A stretch of 18,150 nt of DNA, from assembly GCA_030830725.1 (NCBI GenBank), contig JAURMN010000027.1, forward strand, positions 1 to 18,150, read 5' to 3'. Positions 8,847 through 16,198 of this stretch are shown here, piece after piece; positions within the stretch are counted from its first letter, which is position 1; each line of letters opens with the position of its first letter. The translations under genes and the position numbers were made by a program. Source of the stretch: Balneolales bacterium (GTDB lineage: Bacteria; Bacteroidota; Rhodothermia; Balneolales; Balneolaceae). The notes below the pieces were generated by a model that had not been told where the DNA came from, searched no databases, and was given only the letters and a program-made list of their open reading frames with translations.

Positions 8847-11800
8847 ATGACACATCATTACAAACTCAAACGTTCAAGTCTTTGGGCGGGTGTACTTGGA
8901 GTAATGGTATTACTCTTCTCAGGATTTACTGTGACTCAAACTGTACAGGCACAGGAAGCAAAAACCATCTGGACTATAGATGCTCCTAACAGCAACTGGT
9001 TCGGCACTGGAAATAATGTACGTGGTATGACCTATAATCCTGCAACGGGTCACCTCATCGTGGGAAGTAGAGATGGCGGGCTAAAGCCTGTTATTGTGGA
9101 CGCTGCAACGGGGGATTCCGTCGGAATGCTCAGTACAAAGTCTGTTAATTTTTTTGAAAATTTCGAATCCATCTCAGCCAGTGGTGATTCTCTTGCAGGT
9201 TGGGAATTTACAAATGCTCAGACATGGCTTCTTGGTGGATATGGACATAACTCCGACAAATATGCAGGGTGGAGTGAATCCAATAGTTCCGCACATTCTA
9301 TAAGATCTCCCAAAATCACAAATCCAGGAGTATTGAGTTACTACGTCGCTGCATACAATGATGTAAGTAATACAAAGGTTGTAGTCGAGGTTTCCGAAGA
9401 TGGAACAACATGGACAGCCTTGGATACTCTCGCTAGTAAAGGTGCAGGTGGAGATTTTGGGGTTAGCTTCATTAACAAATCAATCACTATCAATAAAACT
9501 GGTGACTACTACATTAGATGGTCTACCCTTGATCATGTTAGTGGTGGCTTCTATCTCGATGATATCGAGGTCTATACCCCTATTTCTGGAGGTATCTTCC
9601 CGTTCAATCAATTCCGTGCCACGGCAGATGGTCAGATTTTCACAAGCAACTTAGTTCTAGATGGAAAAAACGTCAAAATTTATCGTTGGGCCGATGAAGT
9701 TGCCGATCCTGAATTAGTCTTTTCAGGTAATATGACCAATGGTGTTCGATTTGGGGATTCATTCGGTGCCTTTGGTGAGGATGATGAAGTATATTTAACA
9801 CTAAGTGGAAATAACCCTGGTATTATTGCAACATTCTTATGGGATGGAGAAGCGTTAACTGCAATAGATGAATTGGAAGTCTCGAAAAATGTTGGTAGAG
9901 GTGGATTTTCAACCAACTCCTGGGGTACTATTGTGCTTGCTTCAGGCACCTTCGCCACACCACGGTTTTTTAACTTTGAAGATGGTGAAGAATATGATTC
10001 GTTAGTCATTAACGGAGTAGATGCTGCAGATTTACAGTCCGTGATGTATGCTGATTTTGTTGATTCAAGGGTTGGTGAACTTGTGATCACCGGTCCAGCA
10101 TTCACAAATGGGAAGTTCTACTTGGCGATAGAAGGTGAAGACGAATACGAGTTAATCTCAGAAATTGGCCCTCTAGGAAATAACACCAACGGGAATAATA
10201 CTGGGGCGACCATCTTTGATGAAGAGGGCAAACGCTTGTTCCTCATGGATTCGAATAATCAAATTCATGCCCTGGACATCAGTGAGTTCTTCCCAAATCC
10301 AGCGGATGATATTGAAACCTTATGGACGGTAGATGCTCCAGAAAGTAATTGGTTTGGAGTAGCAAATAACGTCCGTAGCATGACATATAATCCTTTAACG
10401 GATCATGTGATTGTGGCTAGCCGTGATGGCGGTCTCAAGGCTGTGATTCTTGATGCGGCGACAGGAGATTCCGTTGGAATGCTCAGCACAACTGGGATTA
10501 GCGGCGGAATCTTTCCTATGAATCAATTCCGTGCTACTGCAGATGGTCAACTATTCACTGCGAATTTGGTACTAGATGGAAAAAATGTAAAAGTGTACCG
10601 CTGGGCTGACGAGTCATCAGAGCCTGAACTTGTATTTACAGGGGACATGACAAATGGCGTTCGCTTTGGTGATGCTCTTGGAGCATTCGGTTCAGGAAGT
10701 GATGTTACATTATTGCTGAGCGGATCAAATTCAGGGGTCATCGCGAAATTAGTTTGGGACGGTGAAAGTATGACCTTAAGTGATGAATTCATCGTGAGTA
10801 AAAATGTTGGTAGAGGAGGGTATTCTACCTGGTTTGATGATGAAGAATTGGAGGGCGAAATTGCAGTATTGGCGGCCGGTACAAATGCCTCGCCAAGACT
10901 CCTCGGATTGACTTCAGGTACAGAAGGTGACTCTTTAATCATCAATGGAGTTGAAACCGCTGATTTTCAATCTGTCATGTATATTGATGCGATTGATGCA
11001 GATGAAGCTTTTTATATCATTACTGGTCCCGCATTTACAAACGGTAAATTCTATCTTGCTGAATTAAGTGATTATAGTGAAGCAGGTTATGAATTTGATT
11101 TAGTTAAAGAGATTGGACCTCTTGGGAATAACTCAAATGGGAATAACACGGGTGCAACGATCGTTGACAAGCGTGGCAAACGTTTGTTCCTGATGGATAC
11201 CAATAACCAAATTCACGCTCTGGATATCCGTTCATTATTCCCAGATGCTGATGAGGATGGAGTCTACTGGAGCGTAGATGCGCCATTTAGCAACTGGTTT
11301 GGAACTGCTAATAATGTGCGTGGTATGACCTACAATCCGGTGACTGATCATGTGATTGTGGCTAGCCGTGATGGTGGACTCAAGCCTGTGATCTTGGACG
11401 CATTCTACGGTGATTCAGTGGGTATTCTAAGTACAACGGGTATCTCTGGAGGCACATTCCCTATGAACCAAGTCCGTGCCACAGCAGACGGTCAAATCTT
11501 TACTGCAAACTTAGTTTTGGATGGTAAAAATGTGAAGATCTATCGCTGGGCAGACGAATCGACTGAACCTGAAGTGGTCTTCACAGGAGACATGACCAAT
11601 GGCGTTCGCTTTGGTGATGCTTTAGGAGCATTCGGTACCGGAGATAACGTAACGCTCTTGTTAAGTGGTTCGAATTCAGGAGTTATTGCGAAATTCCTCT
11701 GGGATGGTGAAACCCTGACCAAAGATGATGAATGGGCGGTTACCCAGAATGTCGGTCGTGGTGGATTTTCGTATACCGTAACGACTGAAAATCAGGTAAT

Positions 11801-12461
11801 GGCTGCTGGAACCAATGCGGCACCGCGTTTCCTAGATCTTGATGATGGTACTGAAGGTGATCCTCTCGTTATTGATGGAGTTGAGGATAAAGACTTAGCT
11901 TCAGTCATGTTCATTGACTTCGCTACATCAGGCGGTGAGACCTATGTTGTTGCAGGTCCTGCTTTCACCAATGGTATGTTCTATGTGGCAAAATCTAGTG
12001 GAAACGGCTTTAGTCTGGTCAGTGAGATCGAACCACTTGGTGTTAATTCAAATGGAAACAATACCGGTGCCGTGATCATTGATAAAATCGGTAAGCGGTT
12101 ATTCTTAATGGATACGAATAACAAGATAGTCTCCATGGAGTTTGATTTCGATGGCATGGCCACAAGTATTGATGAAAATACTCCTGAGCTTGCATCTGAA
12201 TACAGACTCGAGCAAAACTATCCTAACCCATTTAATCCGACAACGACCATTCGATTCAATCTACAAAGTAGAACTGATGTAACGTTGAAGGTTTATAATA
12301 TGCTGGGTCAGGAAGTGGCTACGCTCATCAACAGACAGTCGATGAGTCAAGGATCACATCTTGTGAATTTTGATGCTACAGGGTTGAGCTCTGGTGTTTA
12401 TCTATATCGCTTGGTAGCTGGAGACTTCGTTTCACAGAAAATGATGACTCTTATCAAGTAA
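8847..12461 (+). CDS. Large secreted triple-repeat beta-propeller-like protein (DUF4623-like) with T9SS sorting domain
   Basis: A 1204-residue extracellular protein of unknown function. It has a signal peptide (1-36, ending TVQAQ), three repeats at about 40-482, 491-798 and 807-1098, and a T9SS type A sorting domain from about 1120 (LEQNYPNPFNPTTTI ... GVYLYRLVAGD ... MMTLIK). Each repeat runs through the same blocks: DAPxSNWFG, NNVR-MTYNP, SRDGGLK, DSVG-LST, ISGG-FP-NQ, DGKNVK-YRWADE, DMTNGVRFGD, NVGRGG, GPAFTNG, GNNTGA and GKRLFLMD. These beta-rich units resemble the DUF4623 family of surface proteins; that family name is from memory. Repeat 1 is longer because residues 98-245 are an inserted domain. 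No catalytic motif is visible, so a glycan-binding or adhesion role is more likely than an enzymatic one. The start is an ATG without Shine-Dalgarno, supported by the signal peptide directly after it. A strong terminator follows. Confidence 0.85.
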   Translation: MTHHYKLKRSSLWAGVLGVMVLLFSGFTVTQTVQAQEAKTIWTIDAPNSNWFGTGNNVRGMTYNPATGHLIVGSRDGGLKPVIVDAATGDSVGMLSTKSVNFFENFESISASGDSLAGWEFTNAQTWLLGGYGHNSDKYAGWSESNSSAHSIRSPKITNPGVLSYYVAAYNDVSNTKVVVEVSEDGTTWTALDTLASKGAGGDFGVSFINKSITINKTGDYYIRWSTLDHVSGGFYLDDIEVYTPISGGIFPFNQFRATADGQIFTSNLVLDGKNVKIYRWADEVADPELVFSGNMTNGVRFGDSFGAFGEDDEVYLTLSGNNPGIIATFLWDGEALTAIDELEVSKNVGRGGFSTNSWGTIVLASGTFATPRFFNFEDGEEYDSLVINGVDAADLQSVMYADFVDSRVGELVITGPAFTNGKFYLAIEGEDEYELISEIGPLGNNTNGNNTGATIFDEEGKRLFLMDSNNQIHALDISEFFPNPADDIETLWTVDAPESNWFGVANNVRSMTYNPLTDHVIVASRDGGLKAVILDAATGDSVGMLSTTGISGGIFPMNQFRATADGQLFTANLVLDGKNVKVYRWADESSEPELVFTGDMTNGVRFGDALGAFGSGSDVTLLLSGSNSGVIAKLVWDGESMTLSDEFIVSKNVGRGGYSTWFDDEELEGEIAVLAAGTNASPRLLGLTSGTEGDSLIINGVETADFQSVMYIDAIDADEAFYIITGPAFTNGKFYLAELSDYSEAGYEFDLVKEIGPLGNNSNGNNTGATIVDKRGKRLFLMDTNNQIHALDIRSLFPDADEDGVYWSVDAPFSNWFGTANNVRGMTYNPVTDHVIVASRDGGLKPVILDAFYGDSVGILSTTGISGGTFPMNQVRATADGQIFTANLVLDGKNVKIYRWADESTEPEVVFTGDMTNGVRFGDALGAFGTGDNVTLLLSGSNSGVIAKFLWDGETLTKDDEWAVTQNVGRGGFSYTVTTENQVMAAGTNAAPRFLDLDDGTEGDPLVIDGVEDKDLASVMFIDFATSGGETYVVAGPAFTNGMFYVAKSSGNGFSLVSEIEPLGVNSNGNNTGAVIIDKIGKRLFLMDTNNKIVSMEFDFDGMATSIDENTPELASEYRLEQNYPNPFNPTTTIRFNLQSRTDVTLKVYNMLGQEVATLINRQSMSQGSHLVNFDATGLSSGVYLYRLVAGDFVSQKMMTLIK
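8964..10292 (+). repeat. Internal protein repeat 1 of the 1204-aa protein, with inserted domain
   Basis: Encodes about residues 40-482, from TIWTIDAPNSNWFG to ALDISEFFP. Without the 148-residue insertion it would be about 295 residues, close to the other two copies. At base level it is the most diverged of the three. Confidence 0.8.
9138..9581 (+). other. Choice-of-anchor-J-like domain inserted inside repeat 1
   Basis: Residues 98-245 (148 aa, 444 bases) interrupt repeat 1 between DSVGMLST and ISGGIFP, blocks that are only two residues apart in repeats 2 and 3. The insert has the pattern of the choice-of-anchor J / cleaved-adhesin jelly roll: NFFENFES, then AGWEF, SIRSPKI, LSYYVAAYND, VEVSEDGTTWTAL, GDYYIRW and a closing GGFYLDDIEVYTP. 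Such domains are common in secreted Bacteroidota proteins and often bind carbohydrate or protein. The family assignment rests on pattern only. Confidence 0.72.
10317..11240 (+). repeat. Internal protein repeat 2 of the 1204-aa protein
   Basis: Encodes about residues 491-798, from TLWTVDAPESNWFG to ALDIRSLFP. It shares long near-identical base stretches with repeat 3, for example around 10403-10430 versus 11345-11372 and around 10645-10690 versus 11590-11635. Confidence 0.85.
11265..12140 (+). repeat. Internal protein repeat 3 of the 1204-aa protein
   Basis: Encodes about residues 807-1098, from VYWSVDAPFSNWFG to NNKIVSME. It is followed by a short linker and the T9SS sorting domain. It is the shortest of the three copies and has lost the ALDI ending seen in copies 1 and 2. 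Confidence 0.85.
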
Positions 12462-12486
12462 CCTAGAAATCACTTTTAGTGTTGTT

Positions 12487-12524
12487 AAAAAGGTGGGTGC
12501 TGAATAGCATCCACCTTTTTTTTT
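12487..12524. terminator. Rho-independent terminator, probably bidirectional
   Basis: A 15-bp stem (12487-12501 pairing with 12506-12520, one G-U pair) closes on the tetraloop GAAT and is followed by an unbroken run of T to 12524. The five leading A residues give a U-tract on the opposite strand. The hairpin can therefore stop both the 1204-aa gene on the plus strand and the propeller gene that ends at 12587 on the minus strand. It starts 26 bases after the plus-strand stop codon. Confidence 0.92.
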
Positions 12525-12586
12525 GAAGAAATGAGAATCTTTAATTTAGCGGGACTGGAATACCGGTTAGTATAATTTGGTTGAAT

Positions 12587-13714
12587 CTATGGTTTGACTC
12601 TATTCGTGCTAAGTTTTAACCTTAGCGCTTCTTTATACATATTTATGATCTCTATATCCCAACTGAATCTCATTAAATATGGAGAAGAATCATAGTTTTC
12701 AGTAGTTAATATATACAGGCCTGTATCATCTATTTCAAACTCTTCAAATGGCTCTTTCATTGGAATAGTGCCCAAATAGATTCCATCTGAGGGATCATAA
12801 ATATCTATTCGCCTCATATAAGTATCTGTATTCCCCGAATACCCAACAAAAAGGTATCCTTGATAAATTCGAAGTTCTCCTACGGATCGCCTCGCAGTTT
12901 GTGATCGCCGGATAAATTCTCCCAATTCATTGTTACCAGAAACTAACAACTCATTCGTTGATACTTTTTCAATTAATTCATTCGAATACAATAGATTTCC
13001 TTCAGAGTCATAACGCTTCAAAAAATCTAGGTAGTAAGATGCATAAATAACCTCTCCATTTAAACATACAAGACTACCATCACGATATAGTATAGATTGG
13101 AAATCATAACGATTTACCTTTTGAAAGACACTCACAGGCAATCTTGTTTTTGCATCAAGTTTAGCGAGAGTCCCCTTTTTGGTATAATTCTCCAAAAGAA
13201 TATAGAGACTACCATCTTCGCACACAGCCAATCTAGAGGGTATAGTATTTTCCATTGAAATTGTACCCAAAAATTTGCCGTCCGTACTCCATGAACTTAA
13301 TCTAGCATTAGCAATATCGGTAACCATTAATTCATTTTTAGATACAAATTTTACGTCAAATGAATTTCCAAAATTCATAGAACCCCTCCCAATACTACCT
13401 CCGATTTTTTGAAATGGGTTTTCATTATTAATCATTTTAGTGTCGAATATAACAACCCTTTCATCTGAATAGTCTAAGAATGCTAAAACTCCTTCTCCAT
13501 TACCAACCATTCGATTTAATGAGAGCATATTATACCTAGATAAATCTATCTTATATTTCAAATCTGGTAATGGAAAGAAATTTAGCCCTTCTCTACTTTG
13601 GGGAGATGATTTATTCAAATCATCCGTTTTATTATTGCTATCTATATGTTGTGCAAAAGCAAAAACTGAAGTAATTGCATTACACAATATTAGTATTAAT
13701 AATTTTCTATTCAT
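12587..13714 (-). CDS. Secreted 6-bladed beta-propeller protein
   Basis: A 375-residue protein with a signal peptide (about 1-22, LILCNAITSVFAFAQ) and no lipobox, so it should be periplasmic or exported. The body is a series of beta-strand blades typical of the 6-bladed beta-propeller (BF4221/NHL-like) family: VLAFLDYSDERVVIFDT, GGSIGRGSMNFGNSFDVKFV, ELMVTDIANARLSSWSTDGKFLG, GSLYILLENY, FLKRYDSEGNLLYSNEL, LRIYQGYLFVGY and MRRIDIYDPSDGIYLGTI. Function in this family is largely unknown; ligand binding or partner recognition is usual. The 31-base spacing from the preceding small gene, on the same strand, implies one operon. Its start has no Shine-Dalgarno and lies just behind an AT-rich inverted repeat. 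Base composition is far lower in GC (about one third in sampled stretches) than the housekeeping genes nearby, which hints at transfer or a different selective history. Confidence 0.8.
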   Translation of the reverse strand: MNRKLLILILCNAITSVFAFAQHIDSNNKTDDLNKSSPQSREGLNFFPLPDLKYKIDLSRYNMLSLNRMVGNGEGVLAFLDYSDERVVIFDTKMINNENPFQKIGGSIGRGSMNFGNSFDVKFVSKNELMVTDIANARLSSWSTDGKFLGTISMENTIPSRLAVCEDGSLYILLENYTKKGTLAKLDAKTRLPVSVFQKVNRYDFQSILYRDGSLVCLNGEVIYASYYLDFLKRYDSEGNLLYSNELIEKVSTNELLVSGNNELGEFIRRSQTARRSVGELRIYQGYLFVGYSGNTDTYMRRIDIYDPSDGIYLGTIPMKEPFEEFEIDDTGLYILTTENYDSSPYLMRFSWDIEIINMYKEALRLKLSTNRVKP

Positions 13715-13718
13715 TTTT

Positions 13719-13737
13719 TATACTATAATAGTGTATA
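13719..13737 (-). promoter_or_regulatory. AT-rich inverted repeat in front of the propeller start codon
   Basis: A 19-base near-perfect palindrome (8 of 9 pairs around the central base, core ACTATTATAGT on the minus strand) fills most of the 31-base gap between the small gene and the propeller gene and ends 4 bases before the ATG. In mRNA it could form a weak hairpin over the ribosome landing site; in DNA it could be an operator or a promoter element. Confidence 0.4.
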
Positions 13738-13745
13738 TAATTATA

Positions 13746-14129
13746 TTAAGAATGTATACTCTGTAACGTTCCAGTACAGTGACGATATAATGTAAAACCC
13801 AGAAAATTGAATACTATATAAGACGTACAATATTGATCACGACCAGAGCAACCAGCCCTTCCACATGGCCCCATTCTGCCTGTTTCCAATAAACCACACT
13901 CAACCCGATTTGATATTGGGGACAAAGTTGTCGTCGGTGATGAGAGTGAAGAAATAGTTGATTCAGGATTTTCAGTCAGAAGTGGTACTGACGTTGAGGA
14001 TAAAGTGTATAATCCAAGATAAATTGGAGAAGGTAGTTGTAATCCTGATGATGGGATATCGGATCGAAGTCCGCTAAAATTTAACGAAACGGCAATGACA
14101 GTGACTGTAATGATATGAAGTATAGTCAT
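13746..14129 (-). CDS. Small secreted Cys-containing protein of unknown function
   Basis: 127 residues that I do not recognise. A hydrophobic stretch at 2-19 (ILHIITVTVIAVSLNF) looks like a signal peptide or membrane anchor, although without the usual basic start. Residues 25-75 are rich in Ser, Thr and Pro. The C-terminal third is Gly- and Cys-rich, with C78, C89, C94, C101 and C118 (CGLLETGRMGPCGRAGCSGR at 78-97). The start is well supported: AGGAG lies 6 bases before the ATG, unlike most genes in the window. Genes for 6-bladed propeller proteins in Bacteroides often follow a short secreted peptide gene (the NVEALA type). This gene has the same place and general build but no NVEALA motif that I can see. 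It could be a precursor of a secreted peptide or a partner of the propeller. Reading the frame as non-coding remains possible. Confidence 0.6.
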   Translation of the reverse strand: MTILHIITVTVIAVSLNFSGLRSDIPSSGLQLPSPIYLGLYTLSSTSVPLLTENPESTISSLSSPTTTLSPISNRVECGLLETGRMGPCGRAGCSGRDQYCTSYIVFNFLGFTLYRHCTGTLQSIHS

Positions 14130-14135
14130 GATACT

Positions 14136-14140
14136 CTCCT
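14136..14140 (-). promoter_or_regulatory. Strong Shine-Dalgarno site of the small secreted protein gene
   Basis: AGGAG on the minus strand with a 6-base spacer to the ATG at 14127-14129. The other intergenic starts in the window checked by eye (87, 2940, 7057, 8847, 13714, 16199) have no such site, so this one stands out and fixes the start of the 127-residue gene. Confidence 0.7.
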
Positions 14141-14275
14141 GTTTTTGGGTTTTGGTTTCCCCTTAGAAGAGCTCTAAACTCGAAATCTTACAGTGGTATT
14201 AAATTATTTTAATAAAATCTCTACGTTTTTGGGCTCATTTTATCAACTATCTCCTGATCGAGATCTATCATCGAA

Positions 14276-15163
14276 TCAATTAATTTTTTGGAAAAACTGA
14301 ATGGCTCGTGGTGAAGAATCATGCTCTTGCGAGTCTGTAGCCCAAAAATCATCACCTTGATAATTACCAAATAGGCTTATGAGTTGAAATCCCCGTCGAT
14401 TCAGCTGGTTTTTGAACCACTCGATTGGGTATAATCGAACTGACTCCCTAAATATGCCACTTTCTTGTCCGTGATCATCTCTAAACGTGATTTCTTTTTT
14501 GACAATGTCATACTCACCTGTGACTTCCGATCCGGATTCAATCCAACGCCTGATCTGAACAGTTACGCCATCCATAGATCGTGATTCATAGGGAAGTATC
14601 GTCTTCCTTACCCATTCCGGGTTCATAAAATCGAGAACAAACCAACCCTGAGGTCTCACCATCTCAGCAATAGCGTCTACGACTCGCTCATCATCAGCAC
14701 TATCATCAAAATATCCAAAAGTGGTAAAAAGATTTAATACCAAATCAAAGATTTGAGTCTGCCCTTCAGTCTGAATTGGGACGCGCATATCCCCTTGTAT
14801 AAACTCAACTTGCAGGCCCTCTTTCTTAGTCTTTTGCCGAGCTATTTCCAACGCTCTTTCCGATAAATCTAATCCTGTTACATCATACCCTCGTCGCGCA
14901 AATTCAATAGAATGACGCCCTCGGCCACACCCAAGATCTAGGACTTTAGAATATCCTTTAGTAGGTAAGAGCTTACCCAATAAATCGATCATGTCAACCG
15001 CTTCTTGTTGATCGCGATCCGCATATAGTTTTTCATACAAAGGCGTATCAAACCATGTCGTAAACCATTTTGATCCTTTTTGTATGGATGCAGTGGGCAT
15101 AGATGATTCGGATGCTTCGTTCGATGATTTGGGGAAATTCAATTTACTCTCAGGGTAATTCAT
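14276..15163 (-). CDS. Class I SAM-dependent methyltransferase
   Basis: Rossmann-fold methyltransferase using S-adenosylmethionine; the substrate cannot be told. Motif I is VLDLGCGRGRHS at 74-85, and the acidic residue after strand 2 is D99 in VTGLDLSERALEIA. EFIQGDMRVP and FDLVLNLFTTFGYF follow as motifs II/III. The lead-in WFTTWFDTPLYEKLYADRD (33-51) is typical of a widespread uncharacterised group in Bacteroidota. Length is 295. The first 21 residues are low in similarity to the group, and an in-frame ATG at 15098-15100 (residue 22) is a plausible alternative start. It is divergent from pyrF with only 29 bases between the longest frames. The 146 bases between its stop and the start of the small secreted protein gene contain an AT-rich stretch and no clear terminator. 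Confidence 0.87.
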   Translation of the reverse strand: MNYPESKLNFPKSSNEASESSMPTASIQKGSKWFTTWFDTPLYEKLYADRDQQEAVDMIDLLGKLLPTKGYSKVLDLGCGRGRHSIEFARRGYDVTGLDLSERALEIARQKTKKEGLQVEFIQGDMRVPIQTEGQTQIFDLVLNLFTTFGYFDDSADDERVVDAIAEMVRPQGWFVLDFMNPEWVRKTILPYESRSMDGVTVQIRRWIESGSEVTGEYDIVKKEITFRDDHGQESGIFRESVRLYPIEWFKNQLNRRGFQLISLFGNYQGDDFWATDSQEHDSSPRAIQFFQKIN

Positions 15164-15192
15164 CCTTCTTAGAATGATTTTCGTACCTTATT

Positions 15193-16176
15193 ATGGTTCA
15201 TAAAATCTTTAAAAGAACAAGAGTCGATCATGTCCGTTTCACTAAACTAACGGTTATTTCTTTGAAATTCAGCCAAAAACTCCAAAAATCGATTCAACGA
15301 AGCCAGTCTGTATTATGTGTCGGACTGGATCCTGATCCAGGGCTCATTCCCATAGGGAATTCCTCTTTACATGAGACCACAAAATCTAACTCTTCAACCC
15401 GACGAATAAAGGATGCTACCCGGGTTTACGACTTTTGTAAGACGATTATCGAAGAGACCACCCAAGAGGTCGCTGCATTTAAGTTTAACACGGCCTTTTT
15501 TGAAGCTCTCGGTGCCACCGGTTGGGAGGTTTTGGAACAGCTTGCTTCCATCGTACCTGATGACACACTGTTGATATTGGATGCAAAACGGGGTGATATT
15601 GGAAATACTTCAGCTAAGTACGCAACGGCCTTACTAAATCAAATTGGATGTGATGCCGTTACACTGAATCCCTTAATGGGGTTAGAGACCTTTCATCCAT
15701 TCACCAAATCGGACGAAACCGGGATCTACGCTCTGGCACTGACCTCAAATCCGGGGGCCTCGCAGTACCTGATGCGCCAATTTGACGACGGGAAGACCCT
15801 CAGCGAGACAATTGCAAGTGATCTTAAAACCTATTCAAAGTCAGGGGAATGCCATGCGGCGATTGGTATGGTTGTCGGCGCCACCCAACCCGAGTCAGCA
15901 CGAAGCGTATTGCGCGCTTTTCCAGAAGCCCCCCTCTTAATCCCAGGTATCGGAGCCCAGGGAGGAGATCCTCAGGAGTGGGCGTCGCTACTTTCTTCCC
16001 ATCAGGGTTTGCCTTTATTTAACTCCAGTCGAGGAATTATCTATGCTGGAAACGCAGCCCTAGCATCATCTACCGGAACGAGGTGGATTGAGGAAGTCCG
16101 AAAGGCTGTCATCGAAACCAATGAGGCTTTAAAACCTGTTTTGGAAGCCTGTTCCGCACGCTGGAAGGTGTCTTAG
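15193..16176 (+). CDS. pyrF: Orotidine 5'-phosphate decarboxylase, type 2
   Basis: Catalyses the last step of de novo UMP synthesis, decarboxylating OMP to UMP in the cytoplasm. The catalytic array is clear: K97 in AAFKFNTAFF and D130, K132, D135 in LILDAKRGDIGNTSAKYA, with LCVGLDPDP at 41-49 marking the phosphate/ribose-binding start of the barrel. It belongs to the longer type 2 branch (about 270-300 residues). Family members normally begin shortly before the helix that reads KLQKSIQ here. The first 23 residues of this frame look unrelated to the family, so translation may start at the TTG at 15262-15264 (giving LKFSQKLQKSIQ). That start would leave about 98 bases for promoters between it and the divergent methyltransferase instead of 29. 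No Shine-Dalgarno favours either start. The next gene, rnhA, begins 22 bases downstream, so the two are probably co-transcribed. Confidence 0.93.
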   Translation: MVHKIFKRTRVDHVRFTKLTVISLKFSQKLQKSIQRSQSVLCVGLDPDPGLIPIGNSSLHETTKSNSSTRRIKDATRVYDFCKTIIEETTQEVAAFKFNTAFFEALGATGWEVLEQLASIVPDDTLLILDAKRGDIGNTSAKYATALLNQIGCDAVTLNPLMGLETFHPFTKSDETGIYALALTSNPGASQYLMRQFDDGKTLSETIASDLKTYSKSGECHAAIGMVVGATQPESARSVLRAFPEAPLLIPGIGAQGGDPQEWASLLSSHQGLPLFNSSRGIIYAGNAALASSTGTRWIEEVRKAVIETNEALKPVLEACSARWKVS

Positions 16177-16198
16177 TTAGATTAATGGACCCCATCTC

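Noticed and set aside
9680..11722. Three minus-strand open frames with similar ends (9680..10105, 10547..10945, 11540..11722)
   Set aside because: They lie opposite equivalent parts of the three repeats and are similar only because the plus-strand gene is repetitive; no start signals or family features.
8964..12140. Could the repeated region be a CRISPR or other non-coding repeat array?
   Set aside because: The repeats are about 0.9-1.3 kb, in frame within one long gene, and conserved at protein level.
14198..14213. AT-only inverted repeat ATTAAATTATTTTAAT upstream of the small secreted protein gene
   Set aside because: Such pairing is expected by chance in AT-rich DNA; it may be part of a promoter, but no consensus element could be aligned with it.
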